64,000 nt of DNA from Citrus sinensis. Its lineage: Eukaryota; Streptophyta; Magnoliopsida; Sapindales; Rutaceae. The number at the start of each line of letters is the position of its first letter. Position 1 is the stretch's first letter. The DNA lies in assembly GCF_022201045.2 (NCBI RefSeq), contig NC_068563.1:29981001-30045000 (forward strand). Direction: 5' to 3'. Below, one piece after another: positions 1 to 11,240 of the stretch. The translations under genes and the position numbers were made by a program. The notes under the pieces are model-generated. The model did not search any database. It was not told the DNA's origin and was given only the letters and a program-made list of their open reading frames with translations.

Positions 1-1604
1 CCTCTTTCGTTTTTATTTTCTTGATCTTGACATTTCTGCCAGATTCTTCAACTTAGATCTTTTTGGTATTTGAAAATTTAACGGAAACGAAAGATAGCAA
101 CGGTAATAAAACTTTTGGCGGGAAAGATAACTGATCGTCAACAGTCTGAAGCTCGCGAAGAAATCTTGGCGGGAGCTAACACCTTTAGAAACCCAAACCT
201 TTCTTGTGGGCCTTGGGCCCAATTCTCTGTGTTCAGCATTTCCCAAGTTTTCTCTTATGTATCCCCAACTTTTTGTCTTCTCAAACCCTCCTGGCACCAA
301 AATTAGTTTATCAAGTGTTTTTTTCCCCCTTTTTCCGTCCTATTAGTAGTACTATTACTATATAATTTATATTAATCCACAACCTTTATGACATGAAAGC
401 AAGAAAATAGTGGATTTTATTCTAGGCACGTAAAGTATAAAACCAAACCCTAGATTTTATAAGAGCAACTACAAGCTTAATCTCTCAAATAAATCATTAG
501 GCTAAGTGTCTTATTTTGTTATAAAATACAAAATAAGGAATTTAATCTGATTGTTTTGTTTACTTGTCAATTTTTATGGTTTTATTCTTTTATTTTGTAT
601 TTAAAGCATGAGTATTAATGAAGCTCAAACATTTAGACTTGAGTACTAGGAAGATCACTCCTTACCGCCATAACTAAACCTTAGTCTCAAAGTTTATGAT
701 TTTATTTGATTTTAAAGTATGTTCGTAATTAATTAATATAAAATACCTTAATGCTTTTCAAAATTAAATTGAAATGCAACAGTTACAGAATACAAATGAA
801 TCAATAACATTTTAAAATTTTCGTTTTGAAGAAATTTATAAGAGTAACAACTAACCAACGCACATATTTAGATGAGCGTCGGGTCGGGTCAGAGAGGCTC
901 CAGACCCTGAACTAGATGGCCGGTGGTGTGGACCACCCACTGCCGCACTGACCCAGCTTCTTTCTTGGAAAATTTACAGAAAAAGAGAAAAGCTAGCAAG
1001 ACTTTTCTAAGTTAATTTTATTGGCTTTTCGTGTGTGGGTTGGCTTCATTCATGACTCATCATCGGTCAATGCTCTCTTTAAGTTTCTTTGCCCAACCAT
1101 TCCATGATCGTTTTCGCGGTCATCAGTTCACATTTACTTCTTCTCCTGCTTTAAATTTTTGGAGAAAAGCAAATATTTATGGCGGTTTTGCAATTGTTTA
1201 AAGTGATTTCTATTCTATCAAAAAACAGTAAGAATCATCTTTTTCTTTTTCTTTTTTCCAAAATCATTTTAAAGTGTTTTGTTTGAAAATAATTTTTTTT
1301 TCCTGAATGATGTTTAGAAATAAATTTAAATGCATTCTTGGTGTTTAAGAAAAGAAAAAAGAAAAACGAGAGAAAGTGAAAGGAAGAAAGGAAAATATTT
1401 TTCTTTTTATTTAGTTATGAAAAAGTAACTTGGAAGGGGATGATAATGGAGATAATAAAATAAACCTTTCTTGATTGCATGAACTCTTATCTCATAGATC
1501 GAATGAAGAATTGTTAAATCTTAACCGATCAATCTTTAGTCATCTTTTTATATTTTTTTGCAAATTTAAAAATATGTAATTAAAAAAAAAATCAAAGCCT
1601 TGAA
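1..1604. other. left-edge intergenic/promoter-like DNA
   Basis: No convincing coding region. The first 300 bases have higher complexity and GC content than the AT-rich DNA that follows. They carry two E2F-like motifs (separate entry), so this may be the promoter or 5' end of a gene reading leftwards out of the window. An open frame on the minus strand (300 to 13) has no recognisable domain and I do not call it a gene. From about 310 to 1600 the DNA is AT-rich with homopolymer runs and I see nothing functional in it. Confidence 0.5.
113..174. promoter_or_regulatory. pair of E2F-like sites
   Basis: TTTTGGCGGGAAA lies at 113-125 and CTTGGCGGGAG at 165-174. Both match the plant E2F/DP consensus (TTTSSCGC family, core GGCGGGAA), which is typical of promoters of S-phase and DNA-repair genes. 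Two copies 50 bp apart make a chance match less likely. The target gene is not visible; a minus-strand gene to the left of the window is the best guess. Confidence 0.45.
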
Positions 1605-1612
1605 CATATAAA

Positions 1613-2037
1613 TAGGATTGGTAATGAGACGGGATGTGTTGAGATTTATCAATATCAGTCCCGTCCTATATATGTAAATGAGATTAAAAAAAAAATCACA
1701 CTTTCATTCTTATATATATATATTAATAAAAATACGTCTCAATCTCGTTCCAAAAGAGATGAGATTCTACGGGATCCCATTTCAATTGAAAAAATTCTCA
1801 TCATTAGTCGATAATGAGACGGGATGGGACGAGATTTGTCAATCTCAACCACATCCCATACATACAGGTGGGATAAAAAAATATCTCACTCTTGTCCTTA
1901 TATTTTTTTGTGGGACAAAAATATGTTTCACTCTCGTCCTTATATTTTTTTATGGAATAAAAATATGTCCCAATCCCGTCCCAAATGAGATAAGATCCCA
2001 CAATATCTTATCTCATCAAGAAAAATTGTCATCCCTA
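1613..2037. mobile_element. hAT-like non-autonomous element
   Basis: A 425-bp element flanked by an exact 8-bp direct repeat, CATATAAA (1605-1612 and 2038-2045), as expected for hAT transposition. It begins TAGGATTGGTAATGAG and ends in the complement of TAGGGATGACAATTTT, imperfect termini of the hAT TAGGGATGGCAA type. The interior holds GAGACGGGATG-type repeats in two tandem-like blocks and has no transposase coding capacity. The open frames across it look fortuitous. Confidence 0.65.
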
Positions 2038-2045
2038 CATATAAA

Positions 2046-2550
2046 TAACTCTCTTACTTTTAATGTAAGTGGAATTTGATTCAAACCTCTTATCCAATCT
2101 AAGATATTTGATTAACTGAACCAGCTAATATCTATAATAAATATTATTTTTTGTGTTATTTAATTTTATGCCCTTAGCATCTACATTAGGAACAATAAAT
2201 TGATGTTGACCAATAATCGACTAAAAAAAGAAAATTCTTTGTTTCTCAATACACAGATTACAATAGGAACCAACACATTTGCACAAAAAAAATTTCCATC
2301 ATCTTCAGTGAATGATCACATACGGCGACTGCAGCATCAGACGCAGCTTTCCGCCCTTCGATCATGATATGAAATGCCTCTCAGCCGCTTTCATGGGTCC
2401 CGCTTTTCTGAATCTGTTGTGTAATCATTGATTGTCGTTTGTGTTCAGTGGGCCCGCCAACGGACTTTTCTCATTGTTGACGAATTCAAGCGTAGACTAG
2501 CAATCTCTGAAACGAAATCTAAACCGTTCAAATTGTTGGACCGATTTGAT
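2046..2550. other. intergenic, nothing recognised
   Basis: AT-rich to about 2320, then a more balanced stretch to 2550 without a supported open frame, RNA gene or repeat. Confidence 0.4.
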
Positions 2551-2562
2551 TGCGATTTTTAA

Positions 2563-2889
2563 GAGTAACGCTACACATCTCAAATTTTTTATCCCAAAAA
2601 ATTATCTTAAATGATGTTTCATTTATCAATTATTTAGTGAGATAATACAATTAATTCACTTGGATTTTGTAAAAAATTATTAACCACTCAATTAATGAGA
2701 TCAGGCTACGGTGCAACTGTAGTACCGTGTCACAGTTACATCCAGTCGTTAGATGTACTTAGATTAGTGGGGTCTACTGACATCCAACGGCTAAATGCAA
2801 CAATGGCACGGTACCACAGTTGCACCATAAATTTTTCCCAATTAATGATACATCATTTAAGATAACTTTTTGGGATAAAAAATTTGGGA
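2563..2889. mobile_element. outer foldback MITE, split by an inner MITE
   Basis: The arms are inverted copies. CATCTCAAATTTTTTATCCC with the following ATCTTAAATGATG sits near 2575-2625, and its complement, ending GATAAAAAATTTGGGATG, sits at 2850-2891. TGCGATTTTTAA occurs at 2551-2562 and again at 2890-2901, and could be the target-site duplication, although 12 bp is long for one. The right end lacks the GAGTAACGCTACA seen at the left end, so the outer boundary is less certain. The right arm is displaced by a nested element at 2699-2838. Confidence 0.6.
2699..2838. mobile_element. inner MITE nested in another MITE
   Basis: A 140-bp foldback flanked by the exact 10-bp repeat CAATTAATGA (2689-2698 and 2839-2848). 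The inverted arms are GGTGCAACTGTAGTACCGTG (left) and the complement of GGTGCAACTGTGGTACCGTG (right), followed by related CATCCAGTCGTTAGATGT and GTTGGATGT segments. A TSD of 9-10 bp suggests Mutator-type mobilisation. Removing this segment and one TSD copy restores the outer foldback, so this insertion is the younger one. Confidence 0.75.
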
Positions 2890-3625
2890 TGCGATTTTTA
2901 ATTGCATAAACGCTACGTGAATCCTGAGCCGTTGATTGGCAATCATGATCAAATGAGCTGTCTTTTTTTGTGGAATTTATAAGGTTTCCTATTGGAAAGG
3001 CGCCACTCTTTAAAGCATGATCTTTAAACTTTATGCTTATCAATTTGGAATGAAATGTCCTTTGTCACTTGTCTCTAAGCTACAATTCGATATTCCTTTA
3101 ATTTAAATCCTAAAGTTCTATTTTTTAAGGGAAAAAAAACCCCGAAAATCTAAAGATTCTCCTGCCCGCAATCTTCTCCTCATACAATCAAAGTTATAAT
3201 ATTTATTTGATTTATACAGATTAAGAGATCAAATTTTGCTTATGTATGGGTAATATTGACATATTAAATTTGTCTTTATCCTACAAAAATTAAATATACG
3301 ATTTTGGCTATCATATAAAGAAAAAAACAGTTGACTCGTTACACATTACAATTGTTTAAAGACACACATTATTGTACAAGACAATTTGATTGAAAAAGAA
3401 AACATAATCACGAGTAAAATAATTGATATTTGAAAATTATTTAAACGTATTTGAAATGGTATTTTAAAAACTTACTCTTTCAATATTAAGGAGACTCCAA
3501 CTATTCAAGATATGTAAATACGAGGAAGAGAAAACAATAAACTCCATTAGAATATGGTGAGACCCTTTAATTATTTTATTTAAAATAATTTACTATTTGA
3601 GATACTCATGAATAAGCTTAAGCCA

Positions 3626-4255
3626 TTTGAGATTGCTTTTGGGAGGCTCATAAATTATTTGAAAAAGTTAAAATTTAATTTTGGATTTTAGTAATTTTTT
3701 TTTTGAATTTGCTTTTGATAAAAGCACTCAATCCCACATTAGATTTTGAAAAGTAGAGAAAAAAATAGTCTTTCAAAATCATATTTTGAGAATTATTTTT
3801 ATATCTTACACAATTCTATATATATCCTCATATGCATTATAAAAATTCAAAATCATCCTTATTAATTAAGAAATAAAATCATTAACTTTGAACAGATTAT
3901 TATTATTATTATTATTATCATTTATGTTGAGATAACAAAGTAAAAAATAAAATTCATAATATAAAATATTTATTTTAATTATCAATTATTATATGTACAC
4001 AATAAAAAATATTTTATATTTATATTTTTAAATGTTTAAATAAATTTTATTCAACACTATGTCAAATTCAATCATTGACATTCTTATAGTAATTTAATAA
4101 TAAGATTTACTAAATACATATAACTACTTTTAAAACTCATAATATTCCTAAAAAATAATTTTACCAATCATTTGATTCTTCTCATATTTGATTATTTTTA
4201 CTGTACAACTAATAATAATCATTTTAAAATTTACAGTATTACCAAACCAACCCTT
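3626..4255. repeat. AT-rich dispersed repeat, family 1 copy a
   Basis: An AT-rich element beginning TTTGAGATTGCTTTTGGGAG and ending in ACAGTATTACCAAACCAACC, whose complement (GGTTTGGTAATACTGT) resembles the start. Long stretches match 49400-50025 (for example TATAAAAATTCAAAATCATC, ACTTTTAAAACTCATAAT), and shorter ones match 16600-16940. It is probably a non-autonomous DNA transposon; no clear target-site duplication or coding capacity is seen. Confidence 0.55.
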
Positions 4256-5350
4256 AACTTACTCGAGATACAAAATGAAAATATCTAAAACAATTTCATC
4301 TGAAGACTTTTAGAAAATTAATTCACACTACTTAAGAATCAGCATCCTAAAAATAAAAGTAATTAGATTTTAACTATACACTAATATTAAAAAAAACATG
4401 CGGTACAAAACCTTTAAAAGTTAATTGAACAAAAGTAGGAGAACTGGGTATTATAGTCTATTGCCCAAGTCCACAACACAATGATATAAAAAGAAAATGT
4501 TATTTCAAAATATTTTCTTCTGGGCCGAAAAGTATACTTCTAGAAACCACCGAAATTGCACTAATTCCTCGATGGGTTCAAGAAAATCCTTTGCATAAAA
4601 TAATTTCTATTTCGGACTGGTTATTTCCACTAGAACCAAACCACCACAATATTCACGGACTAATTAGATTACATTTGAGATGACACTTGTCCTTGTCGCA
4701 CACGTTTGTCATGTATTTCAAAGTCACAGACAGTTACTTTGATTTAGTTTTTTTATCATTAAAACTTTAAAAACATAATGACGGTACATGGAGGTCCACG
4801 TCATACGGCAAGGCCCAAAACGTGTAAAGCGTGACAATCCGGAATCTCGATACGGTCACCTTTTGGTGAGGCCGTTTCTATTGGATGTGCGACACGCGGC
4901 ATTTCATCACTTGATGATGCTTCAGATATTAAAATTTGGATGGACCCCGCCATTTTCAATTTTTTTTCCTTTTTAAAGAATTTTTTTTTTTTTACATGAT
5001 TCTGTATTTGCATTTCATTTGCATTTGCATTTGGATTTGGATTCAAATTTCTGTCCAGCTACAACATAAAAAATAAAAAATAAAATAGAAAAGAAGCAAG
5101 AAAGAAAGCTGTAGTCGCAAATTGTATTGGCTTTTGGTTCATAAAGCTGGCCTTTTTGACCCAACAAAAACACATGAAAGGAGACCAAACCAAAAGTCCT
5201 TGAATTTCTCTCTCTTTATAATTACAATATTATAGCTTTGTAATTGTAGGCATTGTGTTGAAAATAAAGCTCAAACCTTTTAAGGCCTGCTAATTGCCAA
5301 GCCGAAGTGCAGTTTGGAAATTCTTTTTTTTTCCCTTCGCCAACTTAAAG
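4256..5350 (+). promoter_or_regulatory. upstream region and 5' UTR of the TZF9-like gene
   Basis: The stretch upstream of the CCCH gene. A TATA-like CTTTATAATTA near 5213 precedes the probable leader. The leader ends in a 5' splice site (AAAG|GTGAG) at 5350/5351, paired with an acceptor TTTTGCAG at 5925, giving a 575-base intron in the 5' UTR. The transcription start is inferred, not seen. Confidence 0.45.
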
Positions 5351-5970
5351 GTGAGTTTTTATGTGATGATATTATTGCATGGTGACGGTTTCTGTTTGTT
5401 TGCTGAGAAAATGTGAGAAAAGAATGGATTTTGAGATGGTGGGGTGTTGTATATTGGTGGGAATTTCAAGACAAAGCAACAGTTTTGTTGGTGGGGAGTT
5501 GAGTTTAGTTATTTCTTGTGTGATAGAACCTAATAAGAAGGTCTGTCATGTTGTTATGTTTGTTAAGTTCTGCAACTGATTCTGTTTCAGTTTAGGTGTT
5601 TATTTTGTGGCTACCAAATTATGTTTTAATGGTTAGTTAAAGATTGTTAATTATTTTTACCTCCAAATTTAATTCTTGTAACATGGTTTAGTTTTAGTTT
5701 CTTCTTGTATGATTTTAATGGCATTAATTTTTCATTTGTGCTGCCCCATGGCCATCTCTTTGTTTGTTATTATCAGTTCTTGTTATTCTTTTACTATTTT
5801 TTTTTTTTTTTGGTTCCTTCTTTACTTATAATTCTTGCCATAAGCTGTCGTGTCACTTGTCCATGTTTCTCATTCTTGTAGTTGTAATAGCATTTGTAAA
5901 TATGGTTTCTGTTATTATTTTGCAGAGAGGTGAAACTTTTAATTGGAGGTCTGAGAAGAAAGAGATTTCC

Positions 5971-8088
5971 ATGTGCAGTGGTTTAAAGAGGAAACCAACA
6001 CAAACGGGTTTCATCATGGATACTGATTCTCAGAAGCAAGATGGTTTGTGTTATAATTTTTCAATTTTGCTTGAACTGACTGCCTCAGATGATTTAGATG
6101 GGTTTAGAAAGGCAATTGAAGAAGATGGTCATGATATTGATGAGTCGGGTTTGTGGTATGGTAGGATTATTGGTTCGAGAAAGATGGGGTTTGAGGAAAG
6201 AACGCCCCTCATGATTGCTTCTATGTTTGGAAGCAAAGATGTGGTTAGTTATGTCATTAAATCTGGCCATGTTGATGTTAATAGGGCTTGTGGTTCGGAT
6301 GGGGTCACGGCTTTGCACTGTGCTGCATCCGGTGGCTCTGCTAATTCAGTTGAAGTTGTCAAACTCTTGCTTGATGCTTCTGCTGACGTCAATTCTGTTG
6401 ATGCTTATGGAAACCGGCCTGCCGATTTGATTGCCAAGAATTGTAATTTGGGTTTCAATTCAAGGAAGAAGGTTTTGCAGGCTTTGTTGAAAGGCAGTGG
6501 TACTGGTTGTGTTGAAGAAATCGACAATCTGTGTGATCAAGTAGTTTATAAAATGGAGGAGCAAGAACAGCCAGAGATTTCAACACCTCGGGTATTGAAA
6601 GATGGAGCTGAGAAGAAAGAGTATCCAGTTGATCTCACTCTTCCAGATATTAAGAATGGGATATACGGGACAGACGAATTTCGGATGTATACTTTCAAGG
6701 TCAAGCCTTGCTCAAGAGCTTACTCACATGATTGGACAGAGTGCCCATTTGTTCATCCTGGGGAGAACGCTAGGCGTCGTGATCCTAGGAAGTACCATTA
6801 TAGCTGTGTCCCATGTCCTGAGTTTCGAAAAGGTTCATGTAGGCAGGGGGATGCCTGTGAATATGCACATGGTATTTTTGAGTGCTGGCTTCACCCCGCT
6901 CAGTATCGGACCCGTCTATGCAAGGATGAGACTAACTGCAACAGGAGGGTGTGTTTCTTTGCCCACAAGCCTGAAGAGCTCCGTCCCTTGTATGCCTCAA
7001 CAGGTTCAGCAGTACCTTCCCCAAGATCATTCTCGGCAAATGGTTCTTCTTTCGACATGTTGTCAATAAGCCCGCTTGCTCTTGGTTCTCCATCAGCTAT
7101 GATACCACCTACTTCAACACCTCCCTTGACTCCCTCTGGGGCCTCGTCTCCTATGGGTGGAACCATGTGGAACCAGCCTAATATTGCCCCTCCTACATTG
7201 CAGCTTCCTGGTAGCAGGCTGAAATCTGCACGTAATGCTAGAGACATGGAATTTGACATGGAATTACTCGGGCTAGAAAATCGACGTAGACAACAACAGT
7301 TAATTGATGAGATATCAAGTCTCTCGTCACCATCTGGCTGGGCCAATTCCTTGTCTTCGGCAGCACCCTTTTCTTCCTCTGCTGATCGAACTGGGGATAT
7401 GAATAGGATTGGTGGAGTGAAACCAACTAACCTTGATGATATTTTTGGATCTCTTAATCCTACACTTATGCCTCAATTGCAGGGAACCTCATTGGATGCA
7501 TCGGCATCCCAGTTGCAGAGTCCTACAGGCATCCAAATGCGACAGAACATGAACCAGCAGCTTCGCTCTAGCTACCCTGCATCTTCCTCTCCTGTGAGAC
7601 CATCTCAATCCTTTGGGATTGATACCTCTGGGGCCATTGCAGCTGCAGTTTTGAGTTCTAGATCAGCTGCCTTTGCAAAGCGGAGTCAGAGCTTCATCGA
7701 GCGAAATACTGTCAGTCGTCATTCTGGGTTTTCTTCACCAGATTCAACAGCTGCTGTAATGCCCTCTAACCTGGCTGATTGGGGTTCCCCTGATGGTAAG
7801 TTGGACTGGGGCGTCCAGCGAGAGGATCTGAACAAGCTGCGGAAATCTGCATCTTTTGGTATTAGAAGCAATGGTGGCAGTGTGGCAACATCTGAAACCT
7901 CAACACCAGCAACTGCGGATGAGCCTGATGTGTCTTGGGTTCAGTCCCTGGTCAGGGACAGCCCATCCATAAGGTCTGGTCAATTTGGCTTTGAGGAGCA
8001 GCAGTGTCATCTTAACTCTGGGGGTTCAGAGATGCTTCCAGCTTGGGTGGAGCAATTGTACATGGAGCAGGAGCAGTTGGTGGCCTAG
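5971..8088 (+). CDS. TZF9: RR-TZF CCCH zinc finger protein with ankyrin repeats (TZF9-like)
   Basis: An intronless 705-residue coding region; its intron lies in the leader (5351-5925). I start at MCSGLKRK, the conserved family start, because the frame upstream is intronic. Residues 77-150 form ankyrin repeats (RTPLMIASMFG, GVTALHCAASGG). An Arg-rich region (about 235-280, KVKPCSRAYSHDWTECPFVH) precedes two CCCH fingers: C282-x7-C290-x5-C296-x3-H300 and C317-x5-C323-x4-C328-x3-H332. The C-terminal half is Ser/Pro-rich and likely disordered. Plant RR-TZF proteins bind RNA, move between nucleus and cytoplasmic granules, and act in stress and immune responses. The family assignment is certain. 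The TZF9 (At5g58620) orthology rests on the neighbours (TRM, SelT, PSY and 2OG genes) recalled from Arabidopsis. Confidence 0.93.
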   Translation: MCSGLKRKPTQTGFIMDTDSQKQDGLCYNFSILLELTASDDLDGFRKAIEEDGHDIDESGLWYGRIIGSRKMGFEERTPLMIASMFGSKDVVSYVIKSGHVDVNRACGSDGVTALHCAASGGSANSVEVVKLLLDASADVNSVDAYGNRPADLIAKNCNLGFNSRKKVLQALLKGSGTGCVEEIDNLCDQVVYKMEEQEQPEISTPRVLKDGAEKKEYPVDLTLPDIKNGIYGTDEFRMYTFKVKPCSRAYSHDWTECPFVHPGENARRRDPRKYHYSCVPCPEFRKGSCRQGDACEYAHGIFECWLHPAQYRTRLCKDETNCNRRVCFFAHKPEELRPLYASTGSAVPSPRSFSANGSSFDMLSISPLALGSPSAMIPPTSTPPLTPSGASSPMGGTMWNQPNIAPPTLQLPGSRLKSARNARDMEFDMELLGLENRRRQQQLIDEISSLSSPSGWANSLSSAAPFSSSADRTGDMNRIGGVKPTNLDDIFGSLNPTLMPQLQGTSLDASASQLQSPTGIQMRQNMNQQLRSSYPASSSPVRPSQSFGIDTSGAIAAAVLSSRSAAFAKRSQSFIERNTVSRHSGFSSPDSTAAVMPSNLADWGSPDGKLDWGVQREDLNKLRKSASFGIRSNGGSVATSETSTPATADEPDVSWVQSLVRDSPSIRSGQFGFEEQQCHLNSGGSEMLPAWVEQLYMEQEQLVA

Positions 8089-9910
8089 TACCAAACTTAG
8101 CCCCTATATAGTTATAAATTTAACTTTTAACTAGATTTTGCCATTTTTTGAATTGTTATTAGTAATCATCAGCTGTAAGTGAAAGGAAACGGTGAAGGAA
8201 AAGAAGTATAGCCCAATGGAGAAAACAAGTCGAGCAGTATCTAAGGTATTGCTCAAACTGCTGTTAGGTTAAGAATAATAGTTTACTTATTGTCCTTGTC
8301 ATTTGTTCATCGTTTTTGTTTGAGTTCTCCAATTCATCTCAAGTGGGAAGATGCGGTAAAGAATGATCTTTCTGCTGAAGAGAGTAGGGAGGCAGATTAG
8401 TTCGAACTGCGTGAGATCAATCATTTCAATCTGAAAAAGGGGGAGAGGCATACAGATTTATTGGTTTATTGTTCATTATGATATGTATCAAAAGTTGTAC
8501 AAGTAAACAACGTAATAAAATTAGTTCAGTATTAATGTCTCTTTGCGGCCCCCCACCCCCCCTCCCCCCCTCCTCTTCCCCTGTGTTTGTATCATTGAAT
8601 TAGTATTGCTTTTATGTTCCTGATAAAAAACGGCCCAACTCTTTGTTTTTTTTTTCCTGGGTACGTGTACTCAGCTTCTAAATTCTAGGCATTAGCCATT
8701 AGGATATTGTACCGCATTGTCCTTGTGACAATTTAGAATTGCCCTGCGGCATGCAGCATATAACGCAATATCATTAGATGAGTATATTACTGCAAAGATG
8801 TTTTAGACTTCTAGATTGGATGTAATTTTGGAGCTTTCAGTCATTGCAATTAAGTACCTCTACTTTTCTTTTTTAACCTTTCTTTAATTGTCATCCACCT
8901 GTCTTCTTTTGGGATTCTGCATTTTGCTTTCGGCAAGGAAAAGTTGATGGTGAGATTCGTGGATTCCCATTCCACGATTCTCAAATTGGATGACTGTTGA
9001 GCACTAGACAAAAGCAGCCTCGCTCATGTTTAACTTATTTTGTGTCTTTTGATCAACCTTTTTCTGTTCGGTAAATTTAAGTGGCATGAGCACTAGAAGA
9101 AGAAAGGTGAAAATAAGAGGCTATCAGCCTATCCTTTAGATGACGCGTGTCCTGTAATGTTTTTGGTCTTCAGTCGCCATCTATCACCTATTGCTGCAGA
9201 AACCTAAAGCTTAATAGAGTAAAATTAGCTTACGATGACTTTATGTTACAATGGTTTCAACTTATCTCTTAATCTAAGATGTGAACGCAAAACTTTGGAA
9301 GTGTAGGGCGCTCTCTTGACGGCCGCCATCGCGTGCCGGCTTGCCTATGAAGAAAGGATGATAATGCTATTCTATTGGTATGATGTTGGTTGCTTAAATA
9401 CCAGAGGATAAAACAATTAAATAATATGCAACATCCTTCCAAGTTTGCCGGTTGAAAAATATTCTTATTTCCTCAAATTTTGGCTTAGTCAAGTTTGACT
9501 TGGCATATTAAATTGCTTCTCAGTTCTCAGGGTGAAAACACAGAGAATTTGTCATACACGCCGGTTTCTAGATATTACATTGGTGGTTAATAAACACTTG
9601 TAATCTCAATATTTCTTCATCGGAAAGAAAGTGGCAGCTAAAGATCCGGCAGGTGCTTTTGAATATTGTCGTTTTCAACATAACCTTCCATTATTTGGTA
9701 ATATAGAAGGAGGATGGATACCTTATCCCAATACCAATGCCTAATATGATAGTATGCATTGAAGAATCATCAAAATGAGAAATTTTTTTTTTGCTAGTGG
9801 GTCTATTGATTATACAGCTAAACAAGAAATGAAATTAAAAAGGGGTTCAAACGTTGTTTTCTTTAGTTAATGGTTATGCCAAAAATTTACAGAGGAAGTC
9901 CTACCATAAG
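8089..9910. other. 3' UTR and convergent intergenic spacer
   Basis: Lies between the stop of the TZF gene and the stop of the minus-strand TRM-like gene, so it holds both 3' ends. A C-rich tract (about 8549-8582) and short T runs are the only marked features. I see no further gene. Confidence 0.5.
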
Positions 9911-11240
9911 TTAAAGTACCAGCTCATGCAATAATCGTTCAAGAATTTGAGACTCAAAATCTGCAAAAATGTCTTCAAAGTCTTGATGCCTCAAAAAGTT
10001 GCCTCTGGCTGGCCAATTTGAATCAAGAATCTCGGCTTCAACCATCTTGCAAATTTGATCACACGTGTTTATGTAATCTTGGTTGCGGCAATCTTTCTTT
10101 CTTGATCCCACGCATTTGCCTTCAGCTTTCTTTCTCTTCGGATCATCAAGAATCATCAAATTGTCGTCATTACGCTGTTGCGATTGGCACTCATTACGTT
10201 CAGGCTCTGGTGATAATTTCCTTCTCGAATTTGAATCCATCACTGAATCTGAAACAAGATTAATTTTGTGTAATGAAACGCTTAATTGAAATGAATACGA
10301 GCACTTGATGCCAAAGTGAAAAGAAAAATGAAAAGGGGCACTAACCTGCCGAAGTGGTAACTTCGTGATCTATAATGAATTGATCAAAATCAAGAACCGA
10401 AACAGGGCTTGATTCTTCTGAGCTGCATTCAAGTTCCACATTTGTAAGTTTCATCTTCTTCTTCTTCTTCCTTGACTTGGCTCCATGACAAGACACTTGT
10501 TTACGAATGTTTGGTGTTGAAAACTCCAAAAAATCCGAGCTTTGCTTCAATTCTCCAAAACCCTTTTCACGTATCTTCTCTTTTAACCTTTTCTCCTTCT
10601 TATGATCGCTTCCTTTTTCAAAGCTCAGCACAAAGAAATCCTCATCTTCGAGCTCAAAAAACGTTGGCATTGGCATGTCTCTGAATGACAATGTACCCTT
10701 GACTCTTCTACGTTCAGCTTGCAATCGGTCGTGATCATTACAAATTCCCTTACAATAATCAATTGAATTCATCGAACGGCTCCTTGTAATTGAAGTAGGA
10801 GTAGCTATTATGACACTGGGCATCGAATCCAACCCCATTAGCTTAGCCACGACACTCGGCGCAGCTTTGTCGTCACAAGCGGCAGCAATTGAACTGACAG
10901 ATTCCGTAATGTGATCAGTAGGATGAGTAGGGAGGCTGCGAGAGCAAAGCATTCGACGCAAAATACCAGCAAGACGCCTTACGGTTGTACTAGTAGAAGA
11001 AGATGAAGCTGATGATGATGATGATGGTGACGACGACATCGATGAATTGCGTGACAGCAACAATTTTCTTGATTCTGTAGAATTCAAAAGACTCGAGGTT
11101 AGTGGGCATGCAGGCTTTCTTTACCAAAACAAAAAAAGAATGATGATTTGAAACCGTTGTAAATAACGAATTAAGTAACAAAAAGAACTAGTGGCGGGCT
11201 TTGTGTTTGAATGAATACTGTGGACTAAGGCACTTTTCAT
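9911..11240 (-). CDS. TRM / DUF3741-type protein
   Basis: Likely a TON1-recruiting-motif protein, a plant family linked to microtubule arrays and organ shape. The coding exons proposed are 11240-11234, 11074-10346 and 10248-9911, giving 357 residues. The two large exons join in frame across a canonical GT-AG intron. The 7-nt first exon (ATGAAAA) is inferred. The main exon has no in-frame ATG before codon 11039, but it does have an acceptor (CTACAG) at 11080-11075 with a CTAAC branch point upstream, and this splice gives MKKSRKLLLSRNSS. Translation from 11039 (MSSSPSSS) is the alternative. VVAKLMGLDSMP matches the family's V-A-[RK]-LMGL motif, and the acidic C-terminus FADFESQILERLLHELVL resembles the terminal TON1-recruitment motif. 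Ser-rich and Lys-rich stretches fill the rest. It sits tail to tail with the TZF gene, as At5g58630 does with At5g58620 in my recollection. Confidence 0.8.

Noticed and set aside
13-306. Overlapping open frames on both strands at the left edge
   Set aside because: No domain, no clear start context, and only 63-95 codons; could be a leader or first exon of a gene outside the window but cannot be supported.
1678-2079. 133-codon open frame
   Set aside because: It lies inside the hAT-like element and its repeats (TLVLIFF-type) come from the repeated DNA blocks.
6602-7346. Long open frames in other frames of the TZF gene
   Set aside because: Shadows of the conserved CCCH coding region.
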